A stretch of 64,000 bases of DNA from Henricia sp. BOLD:AAB3569 (taxonomy: Eukaryota; Echinodermata; Asteroidea; Spinulosida; Echinasteridae), in the NCBI GenBank assembly GCA_037783545.1, contig JBBELK010000809.1, positions 62,001 to 126,000 of the forward strand, given 5' to 3'. Positions within the stretch are counted from its first letter, which is position 1. Every line of letters starts with the position of its first letter. Positions 1-11,100 of the stretch are shown here, in pieces. The notes beneath the pieces are model-generated. The model was not told the DNA's origin and did not search any database. It was given only the letters and a program-made list of their open reading frames with translations. The position numbers were made by a program, and so were the translations under genes.

Positions 1-2896
1 CTTTCCAGGTACTATTTATAATTCCTGTTGCAATAGCTGCTTTCTCTGTATTATCAGTTAAGTGGCATATTTGATTATATATTTCACTAGATATGGTGGG
101 TATTATATATAGCCAATAAGGAAAAGGATCATTTTGTGGAAAGATACTTATATTATTTATGTCACTTCGTGCTTCAAAGGGTGTGTGTTCTAATTTGTTA
201 TCCCATTTTTCTTTGAAGTAGTGTTTCTGCCAATTGTCAAGTTGAAGATGGAAATTTGGGTGCGAGTTATGAATGTTTATTTTAATTAAGTAGAGGTTGC
301 TTAAAAGTGATCGTCTCAAATGTAGTGGGGGATCACCACATTCTATTTGTAATTTATTCAGAGCTGTACCGTAAAGAGCTCCTGTACATATTTTCAGAGC
401 CTGGTATTGTATGCTGTCTAATTTTTGCTTGTGACTGACTGCAGCGGAGTTAAAGGCTTCACAAGCATATTCTAATATGGGCTTTATAAGTGCTTTGTAT
501 AATTGTAAAAGAATTTTACAGTCTGCGCCCCAGTCTATTCCACTTATACATCTAAGGATATTGAGTTTATTTTTACAGCGGTTGACAATATAATCAATAT
601 GTTCTTTCCAGGTGAGTTTGTTGTCAAAAATAACCCCAAGAAATTTAGCAGAGGTTTGGAAGTTGATATTGATGTTTTGATTTTTAAGTTCGGTTGCAGC
701 TTTGATTTTTCTTGTGAAAAGTATGGCGACTGTTTTTGTCGGAGATATTTTAAATCCCCATTTACTACACCAGGAATTAATACTATTAAGATTATCTTGA
801 ATTTGTTTAGTTATGTATTTTATGTTTCTATTTGATTTCCATATAGCAATATCATCTGCATATTGTGATATGTTAATGTTTTGTGTACATTTATGGAGAT
901 CATTTACGGCAATGTTGAATAGTGTTGGGCTGATAGCACTTCCTTGAGGTATACCATTATCCATCTTATGAGTGTCTGACAAAGTTCCATTTATTCTGAC
1001 TTGAATCGTCCGATTTGATAGAAAGTTATTAATCCACTTGGTAATTCGTCCATGAATTCCAAGATTGATTAGTTTTATGATAATGCCTTTTGACCAAGTC
1101 ATGTCATAGGCCTTTTCTAGGTCTAAAAATACTGCCAATGTGCTTTCTTTGTTAGCAAAAGCTTTGTTGATACTGTTTTCAAGATGAATTATGTGATCAT
1201 TAGTGCTTCGTCCTTTTCGGAAGCCACTTTGTTGATCACAAAAGAGGTTATGTTTTTCAAAGTACCAAATAAGTCTTTTGTTTATCATTTTCTCCATGAT
1301 TTTACAAATAGTTGAAGTGAGAGCTATAGGTCTGTATGATTTAGGTTCTGTTGAGTTTTTGCCTGGTTTGAGTATTGGGACAAGAATTGCTTCTTTCCAT
1401 TTCCAAGGTATTTGTGAAGTTTGCCAAATTATATTATAAATTATTAGAAGGAATTCTTTAGCTTTTATGGGGATATGTTTTAGTATATTATTTGTTATGC
1501 CATCTTTACCAGGGGAGGTATTTTTTCCCGAGTTTATGGCATCTTCAAGTTCAACAATGTTAAAAGGACTATTAATAATATTAGAGTTATCATCAGGAAT
1601 TTTTAGGTTATTCTCAGTATCTAATTTTATATCTTAAAAGTTATCTGTGTAATTATTGTTACTGCTTACATCAGCAAAATTATTTGCAAGGCAATCTGCC
1701 TTCTCTTTATCTGATATATAGTTTGTATCTTTGTCTTTAATAATAGGTATACTTATTTTAGTTTGAGTTTTATTAATGCAGTTAATTTTATTCCATATTT
1801 TTTTACTTGGAGTTTGTTTATTTATAGTGTCACAAAACTTTCTCCAGTCGTTTCTTTTAGCACTTTTTATTGTTTTCCTAGCTATCGCACATGCACGTTT
1901 ATACTCAATGAGGTCATTTGGGTGCATTGTTTTTTTGAGGTTTTTTAATGTCTCTTTTCTGTATTTTATAACTTGGTCACATTCTTCATTCCACCAGGAT
2001 GTGGGAGCTTTTTTTGCGTTCATAATGTTGCTTTTGGGGATTGAACTTTCTATAGCTTTGTTAAGTTGTTTTATGAAAGTATCATAAACTTCATTAGAAT
2101 TTTTGGTTTGGTCAGGTTCTATAATTAAAGAGTCACAAGCGTCTTCAAATTTTTGCCAGTCAGCTTTTTTTGTTTGCCATTTAAATATGGGTTGAAAAGG
2201 AGTGAATATATAATTCTGATTTAATTTTATTACTATTGGGTGATGGTCGCTACCCCATGTGTTATCAATAAGATGCCAGTTGCATCCTGTTGATTTGTTA
2301 GATGTTGTCATAGTAATATCAATGCAGGAAACTGAGCCATTTGATGGGTTAACTCTTGTCCCTTCTCCATTATTAAGGCAGACTAAATTATGGTCTACAA
2401 TTAATTCTTCTACTTTCTGACCGTTGTTGTCCGTTTTTTTGCTTCCCCATAAGGTATTGTAACTATTGAAGTCACCACATATTATAGTATTTTTTGTTAT
2501 ATATTGTTTAATTTCGTTAAAGTAATTGTCCGAGATTTTTAGACATGGATTATAAATATTGATTAATCTTAATGTGCTTTTGTCTTTAATGTATAAATCA
2601 ATTATTTGATGTTGGATGGAGGTATTTTTATTATGTATGGAGTTTATCGCTAGACCTTTTTTTGCATAAATGGCACATCCTCCCCCTTTATTTTGGGTGT
2701 CCGTTTTCCTATCACATCTATAAGTGTTGTATCCAGGAATTGTAAAATTTCTATGTTCATTTAGCCAGGTTTCTTGTAGACATATAATGTCAGGTTTCTC
2801 TTCCCAGTTGTTTATTGCATGTTTTAGTTCTTGTCCATGAGCTATTATAGATTGGGCGTTCCATTGTAGTATGATGATCATGAGCAGAAAGTTCAT
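1..2896 (-). pseudogene. LINE ORF2: endonuclease + reverse transcriptase, one in-frame stop, truncated by window edge
   Basis: The protein nicks target DNA and copies the LINE RNA. The N-terminal endonuclease motifs are QWNAQS (Asn), CLQETW (Glu), GDFNSYNTLWG (Asp, Asn) and GSDHHPI (His). A linker rich in Lys and Trp follows, then the RT domain. Its signatures on the minus strand are SYRPIALTS, SGFRKGRSTNDH, FLDLEKAYD, GIPQGSAISP, and the catalytic YADD encoded at about 851-862. The frame is continuous from 2896 to 1 except for a single TAA at 1634-1636, between endonuclease and RT. I read through it and RT motifs continue in the same frame, so this is a point lesion and not a frameshift. An RNase H domain, if present, lies outside the window. 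The start ATG (2894-2896) overlaps the ORF1 stop. A second ATG five codons downstream, just before the endonuclease, is an alternative. Confidence 0.88.
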
Positions 2897-4650
2897 GCCT
2901 GTGTAGTGTTTTTTTCCTTAGATGACGTCTTTTGAGTGGACGTACTAGGTTTGTCTTGTTGTGTTTTGCCTTGAATGTTTTCCTTAGATGACGTCTTTTG
3001 AGTGGACGTACTAGGTTTGTCTTGTTGTGTTTTGCCTTGAATGTTTTCCTTAGATGACGTCTTTTGAGTGGACGTACTAGGTTTGTCTTGTTGTGTTTTG
3101 CCTTGAGTGTTTTCCTTAGATGACGTCTTTTGAGTGGACGTACTAGGTTTGTCTTGTTGTGGTTTGTCTTGTTGTGTTTTGCCTTGAGTGTTTTCTTTCT
3201 GTTTTGGCTTTGTTTGGGTCTTTGTTTGTGTGTTTCGTCCACTAGCTCCTTTTGGAGATATGGATCGTTTGGATTTGTCTCTTGTTTGTCGTGTTATTGT
3301 TGAGTGGGTCAAGTGTTCAACAAGTGTTTTAATTTCAGTGATTCTGTGTTCCTGATTTTTGGTATTTTCCCATATTTGTAGTGCACCAACAAGTATCTCT
3401 ATTAGAGATTGTTTGTTTTCGATTAGTTGATGACTTGATGTTTCAGTTTGACATTCAACATTTTCTTCTGTTTGTGTTGATGTGTCTACCTTGTTTGGTG
3501 CATTAACAACTGTCTGTCCTTCACTTCTGATGGTGCGTTGACTTTGTAGTGTGTTTTGTGTTGTCCATGGTTTTGTGGTTTTGGGTATTAAGTGTGTTTG
3601 GTCAGGTGTTCTCTGTGTTCTGTTTGCCTGTATTACTATATCGGTTCGTACAGATTTGGCTGCATCGGCATATGACAGCTTATACGTTACTCTGATTTCT
3701 TGGATTTTTCTTTCTTCTTTGATTGTATTGCACCCTCCATATGCCGATGAATGTTTATTTCCGCATCTGCAACATTTTACTTGGTCCTTGTTTGGGCATT
3801 CTTCAAAGCTATGTTCTTGACCACATCTCACACATCTAGTTTTGCTTCTGCAGTTTGTGGCCGTGTGTCCTAACCGTTGGCAATTAAAACACCTTATGAC
3901 TGGCGGAATATATGGCTTGACCTCGAATCTTTCATACCCAATTTGGATTTTTCCAGGAAGATTAGGATTGTTAAAGGTTAGACATACCGAATAACTTTTG
4001 CCTGTTTCACCATTTCTTTTGTACGTTAGTCTGCGGGCTTCTATTACACCATCTTTTCCACATTCTTCTACAAGTTCTTCGTCTTTTAGCTCTAAAGGTA
4101 TTCCTGAGACGACTCCTTTACATTGCATTTCAGATTTTGTGAATTCTGTTGTTACACTCCACTGACCCAATTGTGTTAGGCCTTTCAGTTTCTGTGCTTG
4201 TGCACTAGTGTAGCATTTTACACTAATGCCACCTTGGCTGTTCTTTGTCACGTCTTTTATTATGTTTTGTCCTATTGAGTTGAGCGCCTTAGCCAGCTTT
4301 ATTGGATTTACTTGTGCTAGTCTTATGTCTGGTGACTTGATGACTACTATTGTAGGGTTGGGTTTTGGGACATATGCCTGAGCGTTTACATTACGACGTT
4401 TTTGTTGTCTGTTGTACTGTGTGGGATTATCCGAGTCTGAATTTGAATTATTATGGTCCTGTGATTTAGTTCTCTTCCTACTTTTGTTTGCGTTGGGTGT
4501 ATTTACATTATCTTCACTTTCGTTTTGGGCCTGGCTAATTAATCTTTCTAAGGACGATCTACGTGTATGTTGCCCATCGTATTTCTGGCTTTTTAGCTGT
4601 TTTGGGGTCAAATTGTCCCATGACATGTCTTCCTCTTCCGAGTCCGACAT
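2893..4650 (-). CDS. LINE ORF1, gag-like nucleic-acid-binding protein with zinc knuckles
   Basis: This 585-aa protein should coat the LINE RNA. The N-terminal third is acidic and Asn/Ser-rich with basic clusters (low complexity). The middle part (about residues 100-240) looks like an RRM/gag-type fold seen in Jockey-group ORF1 proteins, which is inference. Around residues 254-310 there are clustered cysteine knuckles: CFNCQRLGHTATNC, a second beginning CVRCGQEHSFEEC, and a third CCRCGNKHSSAYGGC. The C-terminal 100 residues are a lysine/glutamine/threonine-rich tail made of four 22-residue repeats. The ATG at 4648-4650 is followed by an acidic MSDSEEED start. The stop TGA (2893-2895) shares bases with the ATG of ORF2. 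No lesion is visible. Confidence 0.85.
   Translation of the reverse strand: MSDSEEEDMSWDNLTPKQLKSQKYDGQHTRRSSLERLISQAQNESEDNVNTPNANKSRKRTKSQDHNNSNSDSDNPTQYNRQQKRRNVNAQAYVPKPNPTIVVIKSPDIRLAQVNPIKLAKALNSIGQNIIKDVTKNSQGGISVKCYTSAQAQKLKGLTQLGQWSVTTEFTKSEMQCKGVVSGIPLELKDEELVEECGKDGVIEARRLTYKRNGETGKSYSVCLTFNNPNLPGKIQIGYERFEVKPYIPPVIRCFNCQRLGHTATNCRSKTRCVRCGQEHSFEECPNKDQVKCCRCGNKHSSAYGGCNTIKEERKIQEIRVTYKLSYADAAKSVRTDIVIQANRTQRTPDQTHLIPKTTKPWTTQNTLQSQRTIRSEGQTVVNAPNKVDTSTQTEENVECQTETSSHQLIENKQSLIEILVGALQIWENTKNQEHRITEIKTLVEHLTHSTITRQTRDKSKRSISPKGASGRNTQTKTQTKPKQKENTQGKTQQDKPQQDKPSTSTQKTSSKENTQGKTQQDKPSTSTQKTSSKENIQGKTQQDKPSTSTQKTSSKENIQGKTQQDKPSTSTQKTSSKEKNTTQA
2916..3194 (-). repeat. 66-bp tandem repeat, four copies, inside LINE ORF1
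   Basis: Units start at 2916, 2982, 3048 and 3114. Each is 66 bp (22 codons), so copy-number changes keep the frame. The encoded unit contains GKTQQDKPSTSTQKTSS. The fourth copy (the first in the reading direction) carries an extra QQDKP duplication. Copies are nearly identical, which points to recent expansion. Confidence 0.95.
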
Positions 4651-4868
4651 GAGTTCTAGTTGGTGTGTCCAGGATTGATTTTTTGTTTCTAAGTTGATAC
4701 AGTCAGACAGTGTCAGTAGTCAGTATAAATATAGTAACATGAACAAATATTACAGTGTAGATAGGTTTTGGATTGATCTCACCGGTAATTCGCAATCGCA
4801 TTACGCAAAAGAGCAACAGTCATCGCAGGCACGTCCGCACTCCACCATGGCTCTGCAGCGAATCGTGT

Positions 4869-4992
4869 AGCACTGCGTGTCACTCGTGCTTATTTATACC
4901 ACTCGTGACCACTGAACCGTTTCACTTTACATAACAAGGGTAAAGTAGATTCATTCTAATTCGCTCTGTAGCTCAAACGAATAAATCAACAT
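4869..4992. repeat. 124-bp direct repeat, copy 1
   Basis: The sequence from CACTGCGTGTCACTCGTGC to AATAAATCAACAT is repeated almost exactly at 8809-8932, in the same orientation and 3940 bp apart. It does not start TG or end CA, so it is not an ordinary LTR. It may be the end of a repeat family or a local duplication that brackets the 4.99-8.81 kb block. Confidence 0.9.
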
Positions 4993-5257
4993 TTACCCTT
5001 TAAACACGTTTCACAAGAAACAACACCACAACTACAATGATTTTGGTATACACCGCTTGGCGCTGTGACCTGGATGAATTATAAAGAACGGGTTAGTTTA
5101 GATAACCAAAGACTTAGAAACTGATAAAAGACTTGAAAAACTGTCTCGCACAATGTGTCTTTGGCTGTTTCCGACTGTCGGGAACACCTGCATTGGCAGC
5201 CTCTGATGCTCCTCCTGCTCTCCAACTATGCAGAGCAAACTTTGATACATTTTCCCC

Positions 5258-5416
5258 GGGGCGCGTTCACCAGCCCCGCTCCGCTCAGCTCGCCCGTCTG
5301 TCACGGCGAGCGTGCAGCGGCCCTTTCCCGCTCAGCTCGCCTGTCTCTCACGGCGAGCGTGCGGCAACCCTTGTCCACTCAGCTCGCCCGTCTCTCACGG
5401 GCGTCTTGCTCGCCCC
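5258..5416. repeat. GC-rich ~55-60 bp tandem units, block 1
   Basis: Three degenerate units are built around CAGCTCGCCCGTCTSTCACG and GCGAGCGTGC. They begin after GGCGCGTTCACC and end at GGCGTCTTGCTCGCCCC. The same block recurs at 6198-6356. GC content is far above the surroundings. Open frames through it are composition artefacts and are not annotated as genes. Confidence 0.85.
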
Positions 5417-5764
5417 AGCCTCTCCGTCCCTTCCGAGCCCTCTCCATCCCCGGCCTCCCCTCGGGATGTCTTGGTGCTCGCTATCACCCTTTCTTTCCCC
5501 CGCCTCGCTGGGGATATCCAGTCTTTTGCACCAGTTCAGCGATCATCTCCGGTATAATGGTTCTTTCCTTGACTTTAACAGTGTCCGTTTAAGTCCCTCT
5601 GAGGTCTGAAGCACTATATTTGCCCTGGACCTGTACGCGATTCCTGTCAATGTCTAGCGAGATGATCCAAAGTGTCGTCCAAGTTCGTCGACGCAAAGCG
5701 ACTCTTCCATGTTTGGCTACTGAAGACAAGCTTAATCAAACAAAGAACAAAACGTATGTTATAG

Positions 5765-5990
5765 CTATGAGGTACATGTATACAAAGGTAACCGATCAAG
5801 CATGTCCCGTAGCAGCTTCATCCACTGTGGATGAATGCACACGATTGCTTTGTGTTGCCTGGCAACCAACGCACTGCGTTCTGAACGCATTTCTAGCTTG
5901 GTTAAGCGGTTAAATATCATTGCCAGTACTGTACTGCGACACATGTTTTCCACACACTTTGTGTTTGCTCCTCTGTCTACTCTGAACAAA
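5765..5990. repeat. ~200-bp dispersed repeat, copy 1 of 3
   Basis: The unit contains TACAAAGGTAACCGATCAAG, CAGCTTCATCCACTGTGGAT, TTGCCTGGCAACCAACG (an X-box-like palindrome, GTTGCCTGGCAAC) and CCAGTACTGTACTGCGAC. It recurs at about 6450-6640 and 6645-6870. The three copies and the two GC-rich blocks alternate, so the whole 5.1-6.9 kb stretch looks like an amplified terminal or promoter region of a mobile element. Confidence 0.88.
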
Positions 5991-6197
5991 AGAACGGCAT
6001 TATTGACTCACTGGACTAAAGCTATTGCACACCATCCTCGAAAATACCCTTCCATTGCATAGCAAAGTAGGGCCCACTTTCAGGGAAGATTCAACCGTGA
6101 AATCCAACATAAGCGCGAGACCACAGGTCAAGCATCGCGCCAACACCTGCTTACTCCACAGGCTGGGAGAATTTTGTTGCTCCATCTGCACCCACCT

Positions 6198-6356
6198 GGG
6201 CGCGTTCACCGGCCCCGCCCCGTTCACCTCGCCCGTCTGTCACGGCGAGCGTGCAGCCGCCCTTTCCCGCTCAGCTCGCACGTCTCTCACGGCGAGCGTG
6301 CAGCGGCCCTTGCCCGCTCGGCTCACCCGTCTCTCACGGGGCGTCTTGCTCGCCCC
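6198..6356. repeat. GC-rich tandem units, block 2
   Basis: Second copy of the block at 5258-5416: GGCGCGTTCACCGGCCCC, then three CTCGC/ACGGCGAGCGTGCAG units, then GGCGTCTTGCTCGCCCC. Differences from block 1 are scattered substitutions. Confidence 0.85.
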
Positions 6357-6449
6357 TTTTGCGCATTTACATTGGCCAATATATTTCTTCGATCTAGCCG
6401 CGGGACCTGCAAGCCCCTTTTTCTGCAGACCTGTTGAGGGTCTGTATAC

Positions 6450-6640
6450 AAGGTAAATGAATACAAAGGTAACCGGTCAAGCGTGTCTCATATCAGCTTC
6501 ATCCACTGTGTATGAATGCTCCCGATTGCTTTGGGTTGCCTGGCAACCAACGTACTGCGTTCTGAACGCATTTCTAGCTTGGTTAGAGCCGTTAAATCTC
6601 ACCGCCAGTACTGTACTGCGACGTATGTTTTAGCTACACT
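6450..6640. repeat. ~200-bp dispersed repeat, copy 2 of 3
   Basis: Matches 5765-5990, including TTGCCTGGCAACCAACG and CCAGTACTGTACTGCGAC. It lies in tandem with copy 3, with a 195-bp offset measured at TACAAAGGTAACCG. Confidence 0.88.
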
Positions 6641-6644
6641 GTAA

Positions 6645-6870
6645 AAGGTGCATGTATACAAAGGTAACCGATCAAGCATGCCCCATAAAGCAGCTTCATC
6701 CACTGTGGATGATTGCACACGAGTGCCTTGGGTTGCCTGGCAACTAACGTACTGCGTTCTGAACGCATTTATAGCTTGGTTAGAGCCGTTAAATCTCACT
6801 GCCAGTACTGTACTGCGACACCTGTTTTCCACAAACTTGTGTTTGCTCTTCTGCCTGCTCTGAAAAAGAA
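6645..6870. repeat. ~200-bp dispersed repeat, copy 3 of 3
   Basis: Third copy, closest to copy 1 at its end (CTGTTTTCCACA, GTTTGCTCTTCTG). A region of about 430 bp with nothing recognisable (6871-7299) follows, and then the DIRS relic. Confidence 0.88.
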
Positions 6871-7299
6871 AGAACAGACTGGAAATTCAAAAATGTTGGC
6901 AATTTCTGATCTTGTCGAAAGACCATCGGGAATAGAACGACCCAATATGGCGCCGATTGCAAGGCTGGACATATCAAAGTCCCGAGTTTATGATTGTCTT
7001 TTCATTCTTATTGTCAGTGAACCATCTTACTGTTTTGTTTTCAAGAACTTCTACGTTACTCCTTAGTACTCTGTTCACTGCTTCAGCCTCTCTCCAACTG
7101 GAGCTTCGCTGAGCTTCTTCACGGTTCCATGAACCGATTACCGATTGCTTCTGTACCCTCAGCCAAGGTCTCCCGCACACCGCCAACACCATGCGCGGGT
7201 GCATCACTAAATGCTTCAATCTCGCATTCATCTTTATACTAAATACTTAGTCTCTGGTTGTTTAGGGCTCCGACTTCTTTTTTCCAAAATTGAATTTTA

Positions 7300-8420
7300 T
7301 TATATGCATCTTCATCAACAATTACTGGTGCATTCCAGCAGGCTCTTGTATCTATACAGAGATACAAAGATCTGGTCTGAATGAGTCAGAGAAATTATCT
7401 GGCCAATAACAGAGGCCACGAATCTGGCTGCAGCCAGACAACACTTATCTGCATCGATCCGTTTTGTGAGACTGTCAATAGACATTTCTGATCTTTCTAT
7501 TCTATTGTCAGTTGCATGCAACATGCCCGTGGTCTTATACCACATGTCTAAAAAAATTACATGACGTAAACATAACCGACACCTGTTCAGAGCAAAATTA
7601 TGCAGATCTTGTTTCGTACTACCGTTCGAAATGATTTTCGTCACTGCCTGGTCTGTAACCATTTGATTCTGCAGCTGTGCTGTAAGGCGTGGATTTGCTA
7701 ACTTAACACTTACTCTACGGCCTTTAACTCTCCAGCATGAGCAACGAGATTTTGTTGAAATGACCTCTGCCTGTGAGAGGTTGAGTCTTAAGATTGAAAA
7801 TGTACCGAACAAAACCAGTGTGCACTGGCGTCAGAATATACACTCTTCGAACAACTATATAGATTGTAGTTGATGAGCGTAGTTTTAAGTGACTCGAAAT
7901 GCAGTTCTTCGCCCGCATAAATTGAAAGTTCGCCTTTGGAATTCCAGGAATCTCCGTTCTATTGAACAATGAATGGCTTTTGTTATGATCTTGCTCATTA
8001 ATACGACAACAAGGTATGCCTTAATGCCGGGGCAATTTTCCTGGCCAAAATGGCAAGTTTGCGAACACTGACTTGGTAGTCACTTTTGTTTTGACCTCTT
8101 TACTGTGTTTTATGGCTTTATGAAAACCATTCGCGTAACCCAGTCCATCGTCCAGATATACTACGATACCTTCCTTCACTTCTCCATTTCTGAACCACTT
8201 TTGTGAAAACATCAGGGCCAGGTGGTCGAAAGGCCAAAAGGCAAGACCTCATAACGTTGGGTTCCCGTTGTTAAACCACACAAACCCAAGGTATTTCCGA
8301 TGCTCAAGAAAGATAATAATGTGGTGGTACCCCGCTTTCAGGTCAAACTTAACAGAAAACCATTTTCCCGAGGAAAAGAAGGGCTGTACTTAAGCCTTCA
8401 TTTTTTCTTCGTACTCGAAA
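7300..8420 (-). pseudogene. Decayed DIRS-like reverse transcriptase
   Basis: On the minus strand, pieces in different frames line up with the RT of DIRS-type retroelements. At about 8320-8350 a segment reads KFDLKAGYHH-like (substrate-binding block of RT). At about 8130-8170 it reads IVVYLDDGLG (the YLDD catalytic block). At about 7400-7520 it reads RIERSEMSIDSLTKRID and VASVIGQIISL, the post-RT block shared with the element at 22.2-23.7 kb. Frames are broken by several indels and stops. No recombinase or complete RNase H accompanies it. The GC-rich repeats to its left could be the former terminal region, which is inference. Confidence 0.7.
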
Positions 8421-8808
8421 TAATCATCAATGATATTAAAGTGGGGTTACTGGTATCAAGAACTTAACTTGCTCTTGCGACTCCTTTGCCATCTCGGGAC
8501 CGCGGCCCGTTCCCCCTTCCTCTCGACCTCTCTCTCTCTCTCTACGCGGGGTGGGCCTAGCGGACGCGTTCCCCGCCCGGGAACGCCGGTGTTGCCTTGT
8601 CCAATGGTCCGTTCCGGTGCTGGACGCCGTTCTGTGCCGAAGTGCTTAGCTGTTGCGGTAAATTTGGGCAGGTTCTACTCCAATGGCCTTGGGTACCGCA
8701 GGCGTAACAAATGTCACGGTTTTGTTGACGTTATGTATGCGAGGAATGCTAATTGTTAAAATTTAAAAGTTGTGCAGTGTGCATCCGCAGCATGCAAGCG
8801 TGAAGTGA

Positions 8809-8932
8809 AGCACTGCGTGTCACTCGTGCTTATTTATACCACTCGTGACCACTGAACCGTTTCACTTTACATAACAAGGGTAAAGTAGATTCATTCTAAT
8901 TCGCTCTGTAGCTCAAACGAATAAATCAACAT
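8809..8932. repeat. 124-bp direct repeat, copy 2
   Basis: Copy of 4869-4992, same orientation. Beyond its end the flanks differ (ATTCGCCCC here, TTACCC in copy 1). Confidence 0.9.
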
Positions 8933-8973
8933 ATTCGCCCCACCCCCTGCAAGCGGCGAAAAAGCCCTACGAT

Positions 8974-9000
8974 CTGTTCAATGAACAGACGTAGCTCTAG
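8974..9000 (+). mobile_element. Helitron-like 3' terminus (hairpin + CTAG)
   Basis: The hairpin CTGTTCAATGAACAG (8974-8988) is followed by ACGTAGCT and CTAG at 8997-9000, then T. A short stem-loop 6-12 nt before CTRR, followed by T, is the textbook Helitron 3' end. Its 5' end is not found. Confidence 0.55.
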
Positions 9001-9088
9001 TTTTTTTCTTTCTTTTTCCACTCAAAGTTTCCAGAGCTTTTCTTCAAAACGGTTCAAATTACAAACTAAAAATTACAAACTAAAAATG

Positions 9089-10140
9089 ACCAAAATATGC
9101 ATGTTTTAAAATGCTTCCGTCTGGAAAACCACGTGACCCATGATCTTCGTATTTGGCAGGCTTATAGATCAGATCATGGCCTACAATTTTCTTTGTGTGG
9201 GAAGTTTTATCTGACCCTTCCTTCTGGGGTCAATTTGAAGTCAAAGTTCAACGAAAACGAAAATCTCAATGTTTGCACTTATTGAGCAACAATGCCCATC
9301 AAACCAAGCTGAATCTTTAAGAAACTAAGTACAGCCATCGGTCCTATGGCAGACTTTCACCAGCGTGTATAATATTATGATGGCATCAAGCGTGACGTCA
9401 CCGTGACGTCATCAAGTATCAAATTACACCCCCAAACAAACCAAAATATGCATATTTTAAAATGCTTCCGTCTCGAAAATCACGTGACCCAGGAACTTCG
9501 TATTTGGCAGGTTTAGAGATGACATTTTGTGCTACAATTTTCTTTTTTCAAAATTTTCATCTGACCCTTCCTTCTGGGGTCAATTGGAGGTCAAAGTTCA
9601 ACGAAAACGAAAATCTCAGTTTTTACACTTACCAGCAACAATGCCCATCAAACCAAGCTGAATCGTTAGTAAATTAGATACAGACATATGCCCTCTGACA
9701 GACTTTCACCAGCATGTATAATAGTATCATGATGGCATCAAGCGTGACGTCACCGTGACGTCATCAAGTATCAAATTACACCCCCAAACAAACCAAAATA
9801 TGCATATTTTAAAATGCTTCCGTCTCGAAAATCACGTGACCCAGGAACTTCGTATTTGGCAGGTTTATAGATGACATTTTGTGCTACAATTTTCTTTTTT
9901 CAAAATTTTCATCTGACCCTTCCTTCTGGGGTCAATTGGAGGTCAAAGTTCAACGAAAACGAAAATCTCAGTTTTTACACTTACCAGCAACAATGCCCAT
10001 CAAACCAAGCTGAATCGTTAGTAAATTAGATACAGACATATGCCCTCTGACAGACTTTCACCAGCATGTATAATATTATCATGATGGCATCAAGTGTGAC
10101 GTAATCATGACGTCATCAGGTGTCAAATTACAAAAATTCA
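9089..10140. repeat. ~351-bp tandem repeat, three copies
   Basis: Copies begin at about 9089, 9440 and 9792 (ACCAAAATATGCAT). Each contains TTTTAAAATGCTTCCGTCT, CACGTGACCCA, GGGGTCAATT and a paired TGACGTCACCGTGACGTCA block near its end. Copies 2 and 3 are almost identical and copy 1 is more diverged. Confidence 0.95.
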
Positions 10141-11100
10141 AAGGTTATTATTTTAAAAATTCATATCTCAAGAACCGTAATAGATACTTAAACAATTCTT
10201 TCACAACATGATCAGTCTAAATGAACTGAACAAATCATACGATGTCATGACCCCTGTGTGACGCCTACTTCCGTTGCAAACCGGAAGTTGTTCGAAAATG
10301 TGCAATTTTTTAGCATTTTGAATGCAAATAGATTCAAAGTGGTAGTGAATTTGACCATATTTCTACGGAACGAAATGTTTCCACACATATGGACCTTTTG
10401 ACTATACCATTGGTGACGTCATCACATGGACGGTACTTACGTAATGTGGTGTCAAATTACGCAAATTTTGAGCTAAATTGTTTTAAAATGCTGTATCTTG
10501 AGAACTACAACAGATATTGGTATGATTCCTTCGCCACATTTAAGAGCTTGATGTTAATCAAATTGTTGAACAATTTGTGCACAAAATTGTGACGTCATGA
10601 TGTCGTCACAGGTGTCAAATTACCAACATTCAAAGGTTATTTTTTCCAAAATTCATATCTCAAGAACCATAATAGATACTTGAACAATTCTTCCACAGCA
10701 TTATATAGGTCTAAATGAACTGAACAAATCATACACTGACATGACCCCTGTGTGACCCCTACTTCCGGTCTAAACCGGAAGTTAATCGAGAATGTGCCAT
10801 TTGTTAGCATTGTAAATGCAAATAGAGCCAAAGTGGTAGGGAATTTGACCATAGTTCTACGGAACGAATGTTTCCCACACATGTGGACTTTATGACTATA
10901 CCAATGATGACGTCATCACTGGCACGGTGGTTACGTTATATGATCTCAAATGACAAAATCTTGAGAACTGTGATATATATTCGAAAGATTATTTCACCAC
11001 ATGTAAGAACTTGTTCTTCAGTAGATCATTGAGCAATTTGTGCACACAATAGTGACACCATGGTGAGATTGACTGGGCCAATAATGACGTCATCAGACAC
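10122..11100. repeat. ~490-bp tandem repeat, two diverged copies
   Basis: The segment starting TGTCAAATTACAAAAATTCA and containing TTCATATCTCAAGAACC and CTACTTCCG..ACCGGAAGTT recurs 492 bp later (compare 10136 and 10628). Further TGACGTCATCA blocks punctuate it. Confidence 0.85.

Larger units (their letters stand above)
1..4790 (-). mobile_element. Non-LTR (LINE) retrotransposon, I/Jockey-like, 3' part outside window
   Basis: A two-ORF LINE lies on the minus strand. From right to left it has a 5' leader (about 4651-4790), ORF1 (2893-4650) and ORF2 (1-2896), and it runs off the left edge before any 3' tail is reached. A CCHC-bearing ORF1 followed by an apurinic-type endonuclease plus RT in ORF2 is the architecture of the I/Jockey supergroup. 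The exact clade is not assigned. The 5' end is placed only roughly: a short TATAAATA-containing leader precedes ORF1, and from 4869 the sequence belongs to a different repeat. Apart from one stop codon in ORF2 both frames are open, so the copy is fairly young. Confidence 0.88.

Noticed and set aside
1776..2087. Hydrophobic plus-strand frames opposite LINE ORF2 and ORF1
   Set aside because: Antisense shadows of the real ORFs: the strings of Phe/Leu/Val come from AT-rich complement of Lys/Asn/Glu codons.
5133..5609. Proline/serine/arginine-rich frames in the GC-rich blocks
   Set aside because: Three overlapping frames are open at once because of high GC and repeats. The encoded sequences are low complexity and not conserved between the two blocks.
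4869..8932. 124-bp direct repeats as LTRs of a short retroelement
   Set aside because: Ends lack TG/CA, there is no PBS, polypurine tract or target duplication, and the interior is a patchwork of other repeats.
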